From Polytrichum commune (taxonomy: Eukaryota; Streptophyta; Polytrichopsida; Polytrichales; Polytrichaceae), in assembly GCA_950295325.1 (NCBI GenBank), contig OX485806.1:21454001-21518000 (forward strand): 64,000 nucleotides of DNA, read 5' to 3'. The translations under genes and the position numbers were made by a program. Positions 39,701-51,416 of the stretch are shown here, in pieces; position 1 is the stretch's first letter, and each line of letters begins with the position of its first letter. The notes beneath the pieces were generated by a model. It did no database searches, was not told the origin of the DNA, and saw only the letters and a program-made list of their open reading frames with translations.

Positions 39701-40323
39701 CTGAACCGGTTGGTGACACATTTCAAGTGGAGCTCTGTTCTTGTTGATCAAGCCAATGCGGAGTTGCTTGAATTTGTGGAGATGTAATCTTCAGCTTGTC
39801 AACACCGAAGTATGCATGAAGCTTGGGTTTTTTGTGGCCGTGACCGAGAATTTAAGATCAATTGGCCAACCCTAATGTCGCTATGGCAAGCCATACTTGT
39901 GATCCCTACTAGCACTGCTGTTTGTGAGCATGGTTTTTCAAAGCAGAATTGGGTTAAGAGCGAAAGGAGAACATGCCTAAACCTTGACACACTTGATGCA
40001 TTGATGAGGGTTAGCCTAAACAGTTTGAGAGTTGAATTCATGGATTGGAATGGCATTTTTGACACTTGGAAAACCGCTATAGTAACCAACAAACGTAGGG
40101 CATTGTCACTTCAAGAGGTGGAGTTAGATGGTTGATTCTTCATTACTTCATTGTACTAGAAGCATGTACCATGCAAATCATGCATAATTTCAATATAAGT
40201 TTTACATTTCTTTGAAAATTTTCCATTGACGTCCTAGATTTAGATATACCCTTCAATTGCAATGCTGAAATTTCAGAGCCCTTCAAAATGAAATTCATAT
40301 GAGGGCTTCAATTTTGAGCACTG
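36791..40323 (+). mobile_element. hAT-superfamily DNA transposon, 3.5 kb
   Basis: An 18-bp perfect terminal inverted repeat CAGTGCTCAAAATTGAAG starts at 36791 and closes at 40323. Subterminal CCCTTCAA motifs recur at both ends, and a cluster of GGTGCAGCTTATA-type repeats lies at 37120-37370, resembling hAT transposase-binding regions. A decayed transposase gene fills 37889-40135. The expected 8-bp target duplication is not seen: the left flank is copia coding sequence (CACATGAT) and the right flank is a run of C. Confidence 0.85.
37889..40135 (+). pseudogene. hAT transposase with in-frame nonsense codons
   Basis: Four open blocks (37889-38314, 38354-39097, 39263-39787, 39812-40135) all lie in the same frame, so the gene is broken mainly by stop codons (after 38311, 39094, 39112, around 39195 and 39785). 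Visible parts in order: an AT-hook-like R-G-P-G-R-P-P-R near residue 9; a BED/TTF-type zinc finger (M-K-C-E-A-C then H-H-E-K-S-D-D-H) near residues 98-138; the catalytic-core entry S-I-L-I-D-E-S-T-D; a second acidic site I-T-I-D-G-A-A-C-M; and the C-terminal dimerisation motif I-P-T-S-T-A-V-C-E-H-G-F-S. The local reading around 39190-39250 may hide two compensating indels. It is not functional as it stands. Confidence 0.85.
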
Positions 40324-40356
40324 CCCCCCCCCCCCCCCCCCCCCCCAAAAAAAGGG
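40324..40356. repeat. poly(C) tract with adjoining A and G runs
   Basis: About 23 C, then 7 A, then 5 G abut the hAT right terminus exactly. This run sits where the target-site duplication should be. It may be a slippage product, or a region prone to assembly error. Confidence 0.8.
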
Positions 40357-40847
40357 GGTTGATAGGCCATTGCGACATAAACAGTACTCTTCAGACATCA
40401 AGAATCTGTGGAACCTCATGAGCAATTAATTCCTTGCAACAATTAGGGCTCGTGATGTGACGAAAAGCACAGCACGTTTCAGTTTTGATTTCTCAAATGG
40501 ATCCATATGCTGACAATAAAATCATCATCAGAAAGCTAAAAGAAGGCCATGTTCTCCAATTCGTGAGACTAGGCTGAAATCATGAGCATCACATGATATA
40601 CACCTACTTAATCACTCGAATTTTACAGCAAGAAGCAACTATGTAAGATTCTAGTGGAGTCTGATGTTTAGATGTCATCCGACATGGGTGCTGTACACAT
40701 ATGTGAAAATTCCATGCTTGAGGAAAAAAGTATGTACAACAATTTGACTTCCTGTCAGAGAATCTATTAATGCATACCGCTGCTGGATGCAAACTAATCA
40801 AACTGAATTTATCTATGTGAAAACTTCTAATTGCTTGCAGAATCTGC
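40357..40847. other. flank of non-repetitive island, no gene seen
   Basis: Composition becomes less AT-rich here, but frames on the minus strand (for example 40604-40999) have no motif. Confidence 0.45.
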
Positions 40848-41234
40848 TTACAGAAGGAGAGGAGCAGCTTGGTCATCACGGGATCCATGCTGCACGCCGG
40901 CATCATTGAACTTGCGATGGTTTTCGGTACTGCTGGGGAACTGAAGCTTGGTGAGGAATTTCCATTTGCTTCTACTTGGTAGACGCGGTGCCTCATCATG
41001 AGTAGTTACAGTTGAAATGTAAGGAGAAGATCTGGTGGCCGAGGGTAATCGAGCCAAACACACACACGAGTGTCGAAACCGTCTGAGGTAGCCTGCGGCC
41101 GGTGGAAATAGCTTGAGCCGCATTCTGCACACACGGATGAGCCATTGAGCTCTCTTCTTCCTGGGGGATCCACCGTAGCCCTGAGAGCTCTGAATTTCTG
41201 TCAGTGCTTTCGTCTCCTCCAATTCTCTCGCCAT
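40848..41234 (-). CDS. candidate small basic protein, 128 aa (unrecognised)
   Basis: This is a 128-codon frame within a moderately GC-rich, apparently non-repetitive island (40.4-42.7 kb). It starts M-A-R-E-L-E-E-T-K and carries a basic/hydrophobic stretch (R-V-C-R-M-R-L-K-L-F-P-P-A-A-G-Y-L-R-R-F) near residues 34-53, then a Ser/Thr-rich part. No family is recognised. A longer overlapping frame in another register (40996-41262) argues for caution. It could equally be part of an untranslated exon or chance. Transcript evidence would settle it. Confidence 0.25.
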   Translation of the reverse strand: MARELEETKALTEIQSSQGYGGSPRKKRAQWLIRVCRMRLKLFPPAAGYLRRFRHSCVCLARLPSATRSSPYISTVTTHDEAPRLPSRSKWKFLTKLQFPSSTENHRKFNDAGVQHGSRDDQAAPLLL

Positions 41235-41262
41235 GCCTCAAGTTCTTCCCAAATGGCCACAC

Positions 41263-44200
41263 TGGATATTTACTCTAACCCTATCTGCGTCGGCCTTATC
41301 TCCTTTAGGGCCAGGAGATGGATCCGACACTGCTGCACTTTAGAAGTGAAATGTAGATAATATCCATGCTTGTTGAGTAATCAGGAGGAAGAATCGGTGG
41401 TAGGAAATTTCCTGTTGTACTGGTTGTAGCACCACGAGCTCTTCCGCACCTACATCATTGAAGTGGTTTTCTGATTATCAAATCTTTTGAAACCATCCAG
41501 CACCCTTGCTGTTGCATCGATCTTTACGCTCATATCTGTAGCAGCCTAGGAAACAGGCGTCCGCGGAATGAATTGTAGCGAGTGCCCGAGTCATGGCAAT
41601 GCAACAATAGAATTGAATGAGGCAGGGACTGGTGGCTATGGCACATACAGAGGATATGAATAGGAGTGACAGGTGCTCTTGAGAGTGTTCAAAATTGAAA
41701 TCAGGTTTTCTAAACACTGGGGAAGAATTCACAAGGGGGGAATTTAGCAATTGGAATGCTGTAGCGCCACTTCTCTCAATATGCTTAGGATACGGTTGAC
41801 AGCTTGGCAATCAGGTGAGAAGACTCTAATCAACAAAGATCATCATGTGTGCGTTCCTCACAAATAGTATCAAATTGGACTGCGCAACACTTCTGAAACT
41901 GCCTCAACGTGAGCTCTCTACATGTGATGGTCTTCACCACAAGTCCACCAGACAAGAACCCTGAAGTACGAAAACAAAGCTCCGATCCCAGAGGACGCGA
42001 CCTTGCAGATGATGAATGCAGAAGCTCTGTGCTACACTGGAATTGTAGCAGATGTCAATTGCTGCACGAGGCCTATCGATTCTCCTTCCAGAATGCATTT
42101 CCATTAGAGATCTGGCCGTTGACAAATAATTCCCAAGTTGACAAGTTTCTCGTTCTAAGCAATTTAGCTCTATCTGTGTAGATTGAAAACACAGAAGAGA
42201 CTGGGAACTGCCATCTCCAATCACCAAACTCACTACCCTCGCAATGCGGTCAAAATATGAAGACCAAAACAGCAGAAATTTACACCTATGCTCGCTGCAG
42301 AAATGACATGCAATTCCAAAAGATGTTGGATCGAAGACCTTACCAACGAAGCGAGGTTCCAAACTCCACCACTGCTGAACGAAGGCCCAAAGGTTGTGTC
42401 CAGGTTCTACAGATGATGCCACAAATTAGGTGCGATTGTACCGATCTCTGCCGCTGCAGCAGTTGTACGAGCCTAGCTACTGTGGAGCTGCAGAAGTTAA
42501 TGGAAAGGTGAACATGGCCATGATCAGTCCGACTGAAGAAGCAGAAGAAGAAGAAGAAGGAGAGGGCTGCTTCTTCCTTCAGAATAATCTGCTCCTTGTG
42601 TCGGCTGTCTCCACTGCCACCCACAAATTTCTGCAAACACTACCAAACCTCTCTGCGATCGAGCTGTGCGTAGATTGGCTTAAGTTGGTGTGATCACTGA
42701 AAAGCCTGCCACGCTCCAACACTTGAGATCATGTGAAAAGTAGGGGTCGATTTCCTCGATTGTACTTAAATAATGTGTGTAAGTTGATTGTTTATGGAGA
42801 AATTATGTGTGCATAAGGCTACCCGAAAGGACTGAAGTACTACATTTGTTGCAACCGAACACTTTTGCTTAGTGCTCTGAGTTTCAGTCCCGAAAATGAT
42901 TAAGCAAGGCACAAATTTTTCTCCGAGCCCCCCACTAAAATAGATTCATGTAATGGACATTATTAGTTTGCGTTCATGCATTTACATAAAGAGTGACAGA
43001 TGAATTTTGTTACGAGGTAGATGAGCATTCCATATGGATGTTTCTAGAAGTAGCAGTTTACACTAAGCAACTATATATTTACCAAGAGTCATTGTAGGAT
43101 CCATCTTGTGTGTATGCAGTGTATCAAGCATAGGGATTTGTGGTGAGTACAAATCCTGTAAGATACGGCAATGCGTAGCATAGTGATCAAGTAGGAGTAT
43201 CAAGCATACGAATACCGATGAGTCATCAGTATTCCTCCAAGTTACTCGTGACGATTACCTCAATCTACTTTATCACAACCTATGGAGGTTGTAGATCCTC
43301 AATCCACAATATTCATAAGTGTAGTAACCATCTAGAGGCTAGGAACTACACTACATGGTCCTATTAGTGTGGGGTGAAAAATTAGCATGGACATAATTAA
43401 CGTGGGGCACACTAATTTTTTAGCCAAAGTGAAATTAATGTGGGTCCAAGATCCCGGGTCTTCCTTAAGTCTTCATGAAGACTGCAAACCAATATTTTAT
43501 GTTAAATAAGATAGTCGTCTTCCATCAAAAGTAGCACAGAAACACATAACCACCCACAACTAGACGGATTAATGACATGTGAAGATTGTAGATCCTCTGT
43601 CCATATTCATAGGTTTGTAAATAAGCATCTACTGACGAGGAACTATGTAGCTAGTGGTAAGACCATGGCATTGCCATAATGACATGAAGTCTCTTAGGCC
43701 AAGCTACAGGTAGTCATTGAGATCATCTTGTGATGCGCGATTTCAAGACTCTCATCATCGCAATCATGGTAAAATGATGCTTATAATAAGTTTGTGATAT
43801 GATGAAACATGAAATTTTCAATAGGCACGTCTGTCATCAGCTCTGCATTCGTCAAATCATAGCCTACTCTTTCTCACAGTGCCTGAAATTTTCAGACGGG
43901 TATGCTTCCTGCAGGTGTGGTCATGTCCATTGTCAGCTGCCATCACGTGCTCATGAAAACAAATTCAGGCTGACACACAAAGCCGACCGACCACGCCTGC
44001 TCTGGGAGCGAGTGCTGATTAGCTGCGGAGATTGCAACACTTAGTCAGGGCTGTATGAGCAAGCGGCTTTGGGCATTTGCAAAGTAATTAAATTCTGACG
44101 TGATCATCACGACCTCAGTTCTGGCCGCACGTAAATGACACAAAAGACACATACGAATATATCTGACTTCTCATTACACATGAGCCTTTCCCATTACGAC

Positions 44201-44984
44201 ATGATCAAGTAGGCTGTCTCACTGTTATATTAGTGATCGTTCGTATGACATATAGAGGAGGAATCCCACTTTATAATTTTCCTCTTGAACATGAAAAGTA
44301 CTAAGATGAGTATCATGAGCCAAGAATATTATTTGCATCATTAGAGTCTGAATTTTGATTATATCTCATTTTACATTTAGCATGACAATGAAATGATTTT
44401 TATTTTTTTTCTGATTTCCTGAAATGACACTCAGCTCCTTGTTACTTCACTTGGATTTATTTTCGTGCCAAGCAGGGAAACTACCAAGTTCCAAACGATT
44501 ATCATGATATTGTTGGGTTGATTGAATATGATTCATCTTCACAAAAAGTTTGGAGGTCCTTGGACAGGGTAGTTGGGGGCATTCGTACCCATATTTGGTC
44601 ATGGGCAAACTGGTTCCACAAACACAAAGCTGTTTGAACTACCACATTGTCCGTCTGTCACCAACTTCCCTATTTCTAGCTTAAAGTGGCTGTAACTGAC
44701 TTTGAAGAGCTTTAGGAGTTGGTTTGTTGCAATGAACCGCTGTTTACAGGACAAAAGCAACCCAAGTCCAGGGAGATCAATGATGCCAGCTTGCCTCTGT
44801 TCACATTGTTCCTGTATTGTAAGACTTGAATCTCTAAATTAATTATGTGATCACAATGTGTGACACAGTATGATCTATGTGTTCCAACTTTTTGTTCAAT
44901 GGGGTGGAAAATTCGTAATCAATAGAGTTATCTTTTAACTCAACCGGAGTTTTAGTAAGGAGTTGGTTGTTTCGCATGCATAAC
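41263..44984. other. island end and intergenic DNA, no supportable gene
   Basis: 41.3-42.7 kb keeps a balanced composition with several 80-160-codon frames on both strands (for example minus 41934-42422), but none has a recognisable domain and they overlap each other. Beyond 42.7 kb the DNA is AT-rich. A ~100-bp sequence ('GTAGATCCTC.RTCCA.ATTCATA') is duplicated near 43270 and 43570. Confidence 0.45.
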
Positions 44985-45119
44985 TTTCCATGTTCGGTAA
45001 GTTTTGGGTGCATGCTTGGAGTCAATGTGGAGGTTTGAACGAAGGACATTCCATAGTGGTTCATTGGGTACCAAACTCATTTTGGCATGCCAAAAGAGAT
45101 AAGCAAATGAGAACTCACA

Positions 45120-45420
45120 TAAAAAAGGACACATGATATGATGAAATTCATAATAAGGACAATTTTAGGTTCAATAGTTAACACAATTGGGAGGAGCACA
45201 TTTTGTGACTACTTTGAAAAAAATTAAAGGAGAAGGACTTCACTTTGACCTTTTAACACTTTTGCATCTCAACTCTGATTTCGACACTTGAAACAACATA
45301 ATTTCTTCATGATTCACAATTCTCAATTGGACGAACCAATTCACGATCTCATCCAATGCCCAAAAAGGTATGTGGAGTTGGAGGTGTCCATTGTTTTAGG
45401 CCCCCATACCTTATGTGAGG
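45120..45420 (+). repeat. dispersed non-coding repeat, family B, copy
   Basis: Landmarks: 'TTTAGGTTCAATAGTTAACA', 'CTTCACTTTGACCTTTTAAC', 'CATCTCAACTCTGATTTCG', 'CATGATTCACAATTCTCAA', 'TATGTGGAGTTGGAGGTG'. This places the family outside the 2-15 kb cluster. Confidence 0.6.
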
Positions 45421-46599
45421 TGCCATGACTGGTCAAAAAGTGCACTTAATGTTGCCAAAGAATAAGACCAATGAAAGGTTATGGCCACGATAAGCAAATG
45501 AAGATTGCAGTTTAATCCCATACTTAAGGGCTATTTACATCATGGACCGTGAAGTTGTCCAACGTCAAAGGGCATTTTCCATGGTCACACTTCCATGGTC
45601 CGATTTCTAAAAAATACATTTCTAAAGCCTTGGGGTCCCTTGCTAGGGGTGAACCAAACGTGGAACATGAGAAGTGACCATGCACCAAAAAGCGGATGGG
45701 TTGGTTTATTCAATATATGTCCCAAATCGGCAGTTTTGGGAATTTTCTTCATGTTTAACCTTCTCCCCTTTTGTCCTCATAACCATGGAAATTCTTACAT
45801 CTTTCTCCTTGATGTAAACTGAAGTGATCCCGAAACACGTTCAATGGCCAATCACATATTTTAGAGGAACGAGGGACGACTTCACGGTCCATGATGTAAA
45901 CATCCCCTTAGTGTTCTTGTGTTCTAAGGGAACTGCCAGGTGTACCAGCTGGTGCATGTTGAGTGGGAGCTAAGGTTGTGCCATGTAGGCTTACAACTCT
46001 TATCACTGGTCAACATTCAATAGGTAAATAAATAAGTGTGCCGTGACCACCACAACCCTATGTTTTGCATGATGACCTGGCAAACGGGTAAGGTGTCCCT
46101 AAGCTGGGCTGATACACTAAACTCCATAGTATCACACTTGTGGCAACCAAAGTGCATGTGATATTACGGAGTTTTGTAGTGTTAACATGGATGCGTGATA
46201 CTATGAAATTAGTGTAGCATGTGACATTATGGAATAACACAAAGGAGATGTGAGGACAATTTGAATTCGTTCTCCCGTCACCTACGCTAGTGTGGTCCAC
46301 TCTACTTGGCCTTCCCGGGTGATGTGGCAGACGCTTGCACCAACATTCAACAAGTGGCATAAGAAGAAGAATAAGAATAAGAAGGTGACACTCCACATGT
46401 TGACACATGGTATAATGCGAGGGTGTGGGTTGACTTCTTGGGTGGTTTACATTAATGACAAATTTCGTGATATAAGGGAGAGAAATGTGACAATCAGGAG
46501 TGAGATTTGAACTACGAACATATGTTCCCTAGGGTTTTAGGATATTCGAGAGTGTGTGACATTATGGCGGTTGATAGTATGGAGTTTAGGGTGTAGCAA
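45421..46599. other. intergenic DNA, no gene seen
   Basis: Short frames only, for example 116 codons on minus at 46058-46408, without motif. Confidence 0.5.
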
Positions 46600-46880
46600 G
46601 ATGCCTATTCAAAAATGAAATAAATTTGATTTGAAGGTCTAGGAAGCCAAAAGGCTTATGGGACTAAAAGTACATCAAGATGGTGTCAAACATGCAAATT
46701 CCGCAAAGTAATGGAGTGCAGTGGCTTCAACATGATATAGGCTAATATCATCTTGCTGGTCTTATTAGAAGATTGACTTAAGACTATCTAGTATTTACAT
46801 TCTAAAATAAGGAAGGAAACTTAACTCTAATGAATTTGTATGGATGAAACTAAGGATGGATGATTTCTCATTTTCTTATC
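46600..46880 (-). pseudogene. LINE 3'-end fragment
   Basis: The plus-strand sequence matches, in order and with divergence, the left end of the LINE at 24470-24660. Shared stretches include 'GAAATGAAA...GATTT', 'AAGCCA.AA.GCTNATGG', 'GGCTAATRTC..CTT', and 'GGAAACTTA.CTCTAATG'. Only the extreme 3' end is retained, which is typical of 5'-truncated LINE insertions. Confidence 0.6.
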
Positions 46881-47289
46881 TTATCCATGCATGTATGGAA
46901 GAGACATTAATAGAGTTTTGGAAGGGGTCATTGAGTTGAGAACAAGGCCACTTGAGGTTCTTATTTGTTTTGTGTGTTACACATTGCCCCTACCTCCTTT
47001 TGGGTGCTCATCACATTAGCGATTTTGTGTATTTGATTGTGGAAGCACCAATAGGTGATTATAAATTAATTCTTTCAACATTGAATAGCTCGAGCATAAT
47101 GTTGGTCTTGTCTCCAAATTAAGATGTGGCTATCATTAAAGCATGCATGGTAGAGACTAATTTAAAAGTGGTAAATTGGGTCAAGTAACTCTCTTTTGTT
47201 CAAGATACTTCGACTTTTGATTGTTGTCGGAACTACATGATGCATGCAAGGAAAGTCAAGACATGAACGCACCTAAAGTTAGATTTGTT
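46881..47289. other. intergenic DNA, no gene seen
   Basis: No supportable feature. Confidence 0.5.
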
Positions 47290-47901
47290 AAAAAATAATA
47301 AGCCAAAAAAATTAGCTCCAAATAAGGTTTGGTTTGTTGGGAGGGTTTATAAGATGCATAGAAAATTTGGTAATTGGTGGGTGGAGTATAGGGATCTGGT
47401 TGACTTGATGGACCATCCATCAAACATGGACATTGGCAAATCTTGGTATTGAAAAGAAATTGAGAACAAGTGGACTTACAATGTTATTGATTTTTTGACA
47501 ACAATCTTAGAATCAACAATTGCATTAGCTTCTACAATGTATATCATAGACTTTGATGCTTGTGAGTTGCATCCGGGGGATGAAAAAGTCTTAAACCACT
47601 TTATTGATGAGGCCTAGGGTTTTTCATTATATAGATGATAGCGGTTGAATGTCAATTAAAATTATATTTTATACTTATGTTTATACATAAGTATAAACAT
47701 AAATATAATGTAAATTTATTTGTGTATACATATTGTCACTTATATTTTTATCATTGAGATTGTACATGTATTGCTTGATTCTACAAACAAAACAAAAAAA
47801 CAAAACAAAACAAAACAAAAAAGAAACTTGTATGTAGGGGATTTTTAGAGTATGTTGCAAATGCACGTGATTCTTGATTTCTAATGAAAGTTGCACCCCC
47901 C
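47290..47901 (+). mobile_element. 3' part of TIR element, family C, copy 2
   Basis: A broken frame on plus reads W-F-V-G-R-V-Y-K-M-H-R-K-F-G-N, then K-W-T-Y-N, then E-S-T-I-A-L-A and E-L-H-P-G-D-E-K-V and a stop at about 47616. An AT-rich tail ending AATGAAAGTTGCACCCCCC follows. It extends further 5' than the other two copies and so shows more of the parental protein. A (CAAAA)n tract sits in the tail at 47785-47822. No left terminus or target duplication was found. Confidence 0.6.
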
Positions 47902-48818
47902 TTACCATTATCCTCTTCCCCATTCATAGCACCCCCTATTGGCTTGCTAGCCATCATACATTCACACAACATGATGGCTCCATTAGAAACCTCAAACACA
48001 AAATTGAGCTAGAACATCATGACATCATCATGTATAAAGCAACACAAAACTTCGACTATGCTAACAAATGGCCAACTAGTTTTGATCTTCACCACTCATG
48101 GTCAAATAAATTTTGGACCTCCCCTACCCTCACAGATGCACAACTCTCCCAACTATAAAAATTTCCGCTACAACCAATACATGGATAATTTTAGAAAGAA
48201 ACTCATCTTAGAAAAATAACAATACACCCACATGCACCCCATGCCCACACTCCAAAAATGACATGGCTCTACCTACTATCATCATGCACCAACCAACACC
48301 TTAATAATCTCCACATTAGCAAACATAATAAAGTTTTATATGCTACTGTCTCCACACTCAAAGCCAACCCATACATTGTTGTTACACTCTCACCCATGTT
48401 GGCATTACTTTCAAGGGGTGGACTCTTCATACCTAGTACAAACTATTGTGATTGTAAGAAAGGGTATTATTTGAGGCATTAGTGTACTTAGTATACAAAA
48501 GGGAGACTTTTTGTTTTTCTTTAGTTTGTGCATCTAAAAAGTTTATTGTTTGTGAAGTAAAGATAGATGTACAAAAGGGGGCCCTAAGATTTAGAGAAAA
48601 ATTTGACAATAAATGTGCTACTTTCATCCAATTTACACTTTCATTTATTGTAACTTATCATTGTTTTAACGTCAATGACATTCGTTTTTAGGTCATATTA
48701 TTATGAAATTGTATCATATGGATGAAAACATGTTCAATGACTTTTTCATTGGAAAGTGAAAGTGGATTGTGTATGTAATAAAGGCCTATCTATTTCATGA
48801 TTTATATTTTGTGTATGT
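47902..48818. other. intergenic DNA, no gene seen
   Basis: Frames of 60-94 codons at 47874-48691 are unsupported by motif. Confidence 0.5.
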
Positions 48819-48827
48819 AGTGGAGGC

Positions 48828-49611
48828 TCGGGGGGTGCACTGTACTAAACATGTACGAGTATACGTGAGTGCACAGGAGGGGTATTGATTTGGACCTTGC
48901 CATATTACGTATACATATGGTATACATGCTATAATTTATAGTTACGTACATATATGGAAGGCCTTTAAAAAGTATATAATAATTGTACTTGTATGGTACT
49001 GTTACTATACTACATATCATAAGTTTTCATATTGGATGAAATTAGGATTAACTAGGATTAACGATTTTCGTTAGCAACCTTATAGGGTAGTATGAACCAT
49101 GTACAAGGTGTCAAGGTAATATCGGGGAAAGAGGCAATATTAGGGTTTTGAAATGATTCGTTCAACTCAAAGTAACAAGGAGATTGGTTTATGTTGGTAT
49201 CAAAAAGGGGCTAACAACAAGTGGACATATGATCTTACTGATCATTTGATGGTAGACTTAGAGACAATAATTGCATTGGCTACAATGACATATATTGGTG
49301 AATCAAATGTTTATGAGTTACATCCGGGAGATGAGAACGTTTTCAACGACTTGCCTGATGAAAGCTAGGATATTTTGTTATACATATTATAGGGGTTGAT
49401 TATTGTTCAAAAGTATATTTGTATACTTATGTTAATGACTATATATGAATGGATGTTTTTTTGTGTATACATATTGTCACTTGTATATTTATTGTTGCAA
49501 TTGTATGTGTATTACTTCATTTCACAAAAAATTACTTGTATATAGGGGGTTTTTAGAGTATGTAGTGAACGCACGTGATTCTAGGTTTTAATGAAAGGTG
49601 CACCCCCCGAG
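48828..49611 (+). mobile_element. 784-bp TIR element with 9-bp TSD, family C, copy 3
   Basis: The left terminus TCGGGGGGTGCAC and the right terminus GTGCACCCCCCGAG are inverted repeats. The 9-bp direct repeat AGTGGAGGC flanks the element exactly (48819-48827 and 49612-49620). A 9-bp duplication points to the Mutator superfamily, although reading the boundary one base over would give 8 bp as in hAT. The inside carries one open frame and no complete transposase. It is an internally deleted, non-autonomous insertion. Confidence 0.8.
49153..49368 (+). pseudogene. C-terminal remnant of family C element protein, 71 aa
   Basis: The frame contains N-N-K-W-T-Y-D-L-T-D-H-L-M, then L-E-T-I-I-A-L-A, then Y-E-L-H-P-G-D-E-N-V-F-N, and a stop. 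Selective resemblance to copies at 21405-21602 (minus) and 47430-47616 (plus) suggests it once coded for the C-terminus of an element-encoded protein. I do not recognise the family. Confidence 0.5.
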
Positions 49612-49947
49612 AGTGGAGGCATTTATCACATGAAATTAAAAAGCTAGGCATAAATACATGAGTCTATTTTTATCTTGTCACTAGTACGTTTTTTTTTCTC
49701 TATAAACTTCTTGTTTTTAGGGGGTTTTATTTTACGGTCAACCACGCACACCATTAAGTTGTCCACTAAAGAGTCCACCCCCAGGGTATTATTGTCACAC
49801 AACACCCACTTAACGTTGTCCCATGTGGGCTTCTGTTGTGCTCATGCTATTCTCCTAGATGCACATGCTTAGCCCAAGTCCACCCCAACATGCTCTGCAT
49901 ATTAGGAACATCACCAAACTCATCAGCCCCCTTTCCTACCTTCACGA

Positions 49948-50181
49948 TCAATTACCACCCTCTTCATAGAAGTTACATATTGCAATGACCGTTTCTCTAT
50001 AGAAGCGGCTCACACCAAATTCACCAAATATGCTCCCCTCCTTCATGCAATTCACCAACATGAATGGCAAGCCTCCCTTCTTACCTTTAATGTTGGTATT
50101 CATGATGTCATACATTACTCCACCATCATCCAACTTAAAGACCTCCACATTCCCATAACCAACATTCAAATCCTTATGCAC
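49948..50181 (-). other. coding-like fragment, 77 aa, unrecognised
   Basis: On minus this frame has balanced codon use unlike its AT-rich surroundings and reads like globular protein (Y-G-N-V-E-V-F-K-L-D-D-G-G-V near residue 9, then G-S-I-F-G-E-F-G-V-S-R-F-Y). No family is recognised. It abuts a LINE 3' fragment and may be a transposon or gene remnant. Confidence 0.25.
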
Positions 50182-50189
50182 ACTTTAAA

Positions 50190-50420
50190 AAATAGTGGAG
50201 TTGTAGAGGGGACACTATGATCTCTACACAAAGTGTACCTCATTTTCAACTGCATTTTCATAACAACAATGGCATGTTAAACTCTTTTATTCAAAAATTG
50301 GAATAGCCAACCACTAGCCAATTTCAATGGCAAGTGTATGATTCGAGGTGCAATAAGCAACAATAAATTTGCATTCAGGTGGTGCATTGCCAATCCAATT
50401 ATAATGAATATCATACTTGT
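50190..50420 (-). pseudogene. LINE 3'-end fragment (zinc-knuckle region)
   Basis: On minus it encodes I-V-A-Y-C-T-S-N-H-T-L-A-I-E-I-G, then a C-H-C-C-Y-E-N-A-V-E-N-E-V-H-F stretch. It is clearly homologous to the C-terminus of the LINE at 24.47-26.46 kb (I-V-A-Y-R-T-S-N-H-R-L-A-I-E-I-G; N-E-A-H-F). Stops are present. Confidence 0.75.
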
Positions 50421-51416
50421 ACAAAAGGTTATGCAAGTACATTAGAAGTGATAATTTAATTTGGAGGATTTTTTTCCTCGTAAGTACATTGTTGTAATGG
50501 TATTTTGTGTCATGTACACTATTTTCAAATGGTTACACTAAATCTCCTATAGACCCATAATTGTCATGTCCACTAATTATTAACATGATATTATTTGTCA
50601 ATATGTGTAACTTTTTTATGTGAATAATTTTTTATGGTATGACGCATAGCACATTGAAGTACTTGAGATGGTAAATTTGAATATGCAAGAGGAAGATAAT
50701 ATTGAGCACAATGTCAAATGTCATGTGTTGACAAAACTAGTCAATTTGTTGAGGATTAGTGTAACCCATGCACAATCCTTGTAAGTTTATTAAAAATACT
50801 AAAGTCACATTGCCAAATATTATTGTGCAAAGTAATGCAGAATGTCATGCAGTTATGCTAATGGTCAACTTGTTCACCATTTGGTAGTGTAACGTAGGCT
50901 TATGATTGGGTTAATGACATTATTATGTCGGTGTCACTATTTATACCATAAACAATGTACACTTCATACTTTAGATATTATATCCTTTATATTGGTTTTT
51001 GCATTATAACATATACATCTTTTTCCACTTCCAAATGAGAGTCACAAATTATAATTATAAATGTCAACAAAATATAATTAGCCGTCATTGACATTTTTCA
51101 TCCATAGGATGTAACTCATAATAATTTGACCCTGAAATACACGTTAGTGAAGCTTAGGAAATACTAAAAATAGATGAAAATAGAAATTGGATGAAATTAT
51201 ACTATTTATGGTATTTAGAGTTACATGTGTAATAGTGTCACTTACCCTATTTTGAGACGTATAACATTATATTCGTTAAATTGAGACTTTTTGGGCATTT
51301 TGAGACATTCACATAAATAAGAACAAGGATAAATGGAACACATATTGGAGAAAGTTGTAAGATGCGAACACTTTGAAGCAGGTGTTTAGACCAAGAACCC
51401 CATAAATAACTCATAT
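50421..51416. other. intergenic DNA, no gene seen
   Basis: AT-rich. A segment at 51203-51262 resembles the edge of the TIR element at 27774. No coding signal. Confidence 0.5.
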
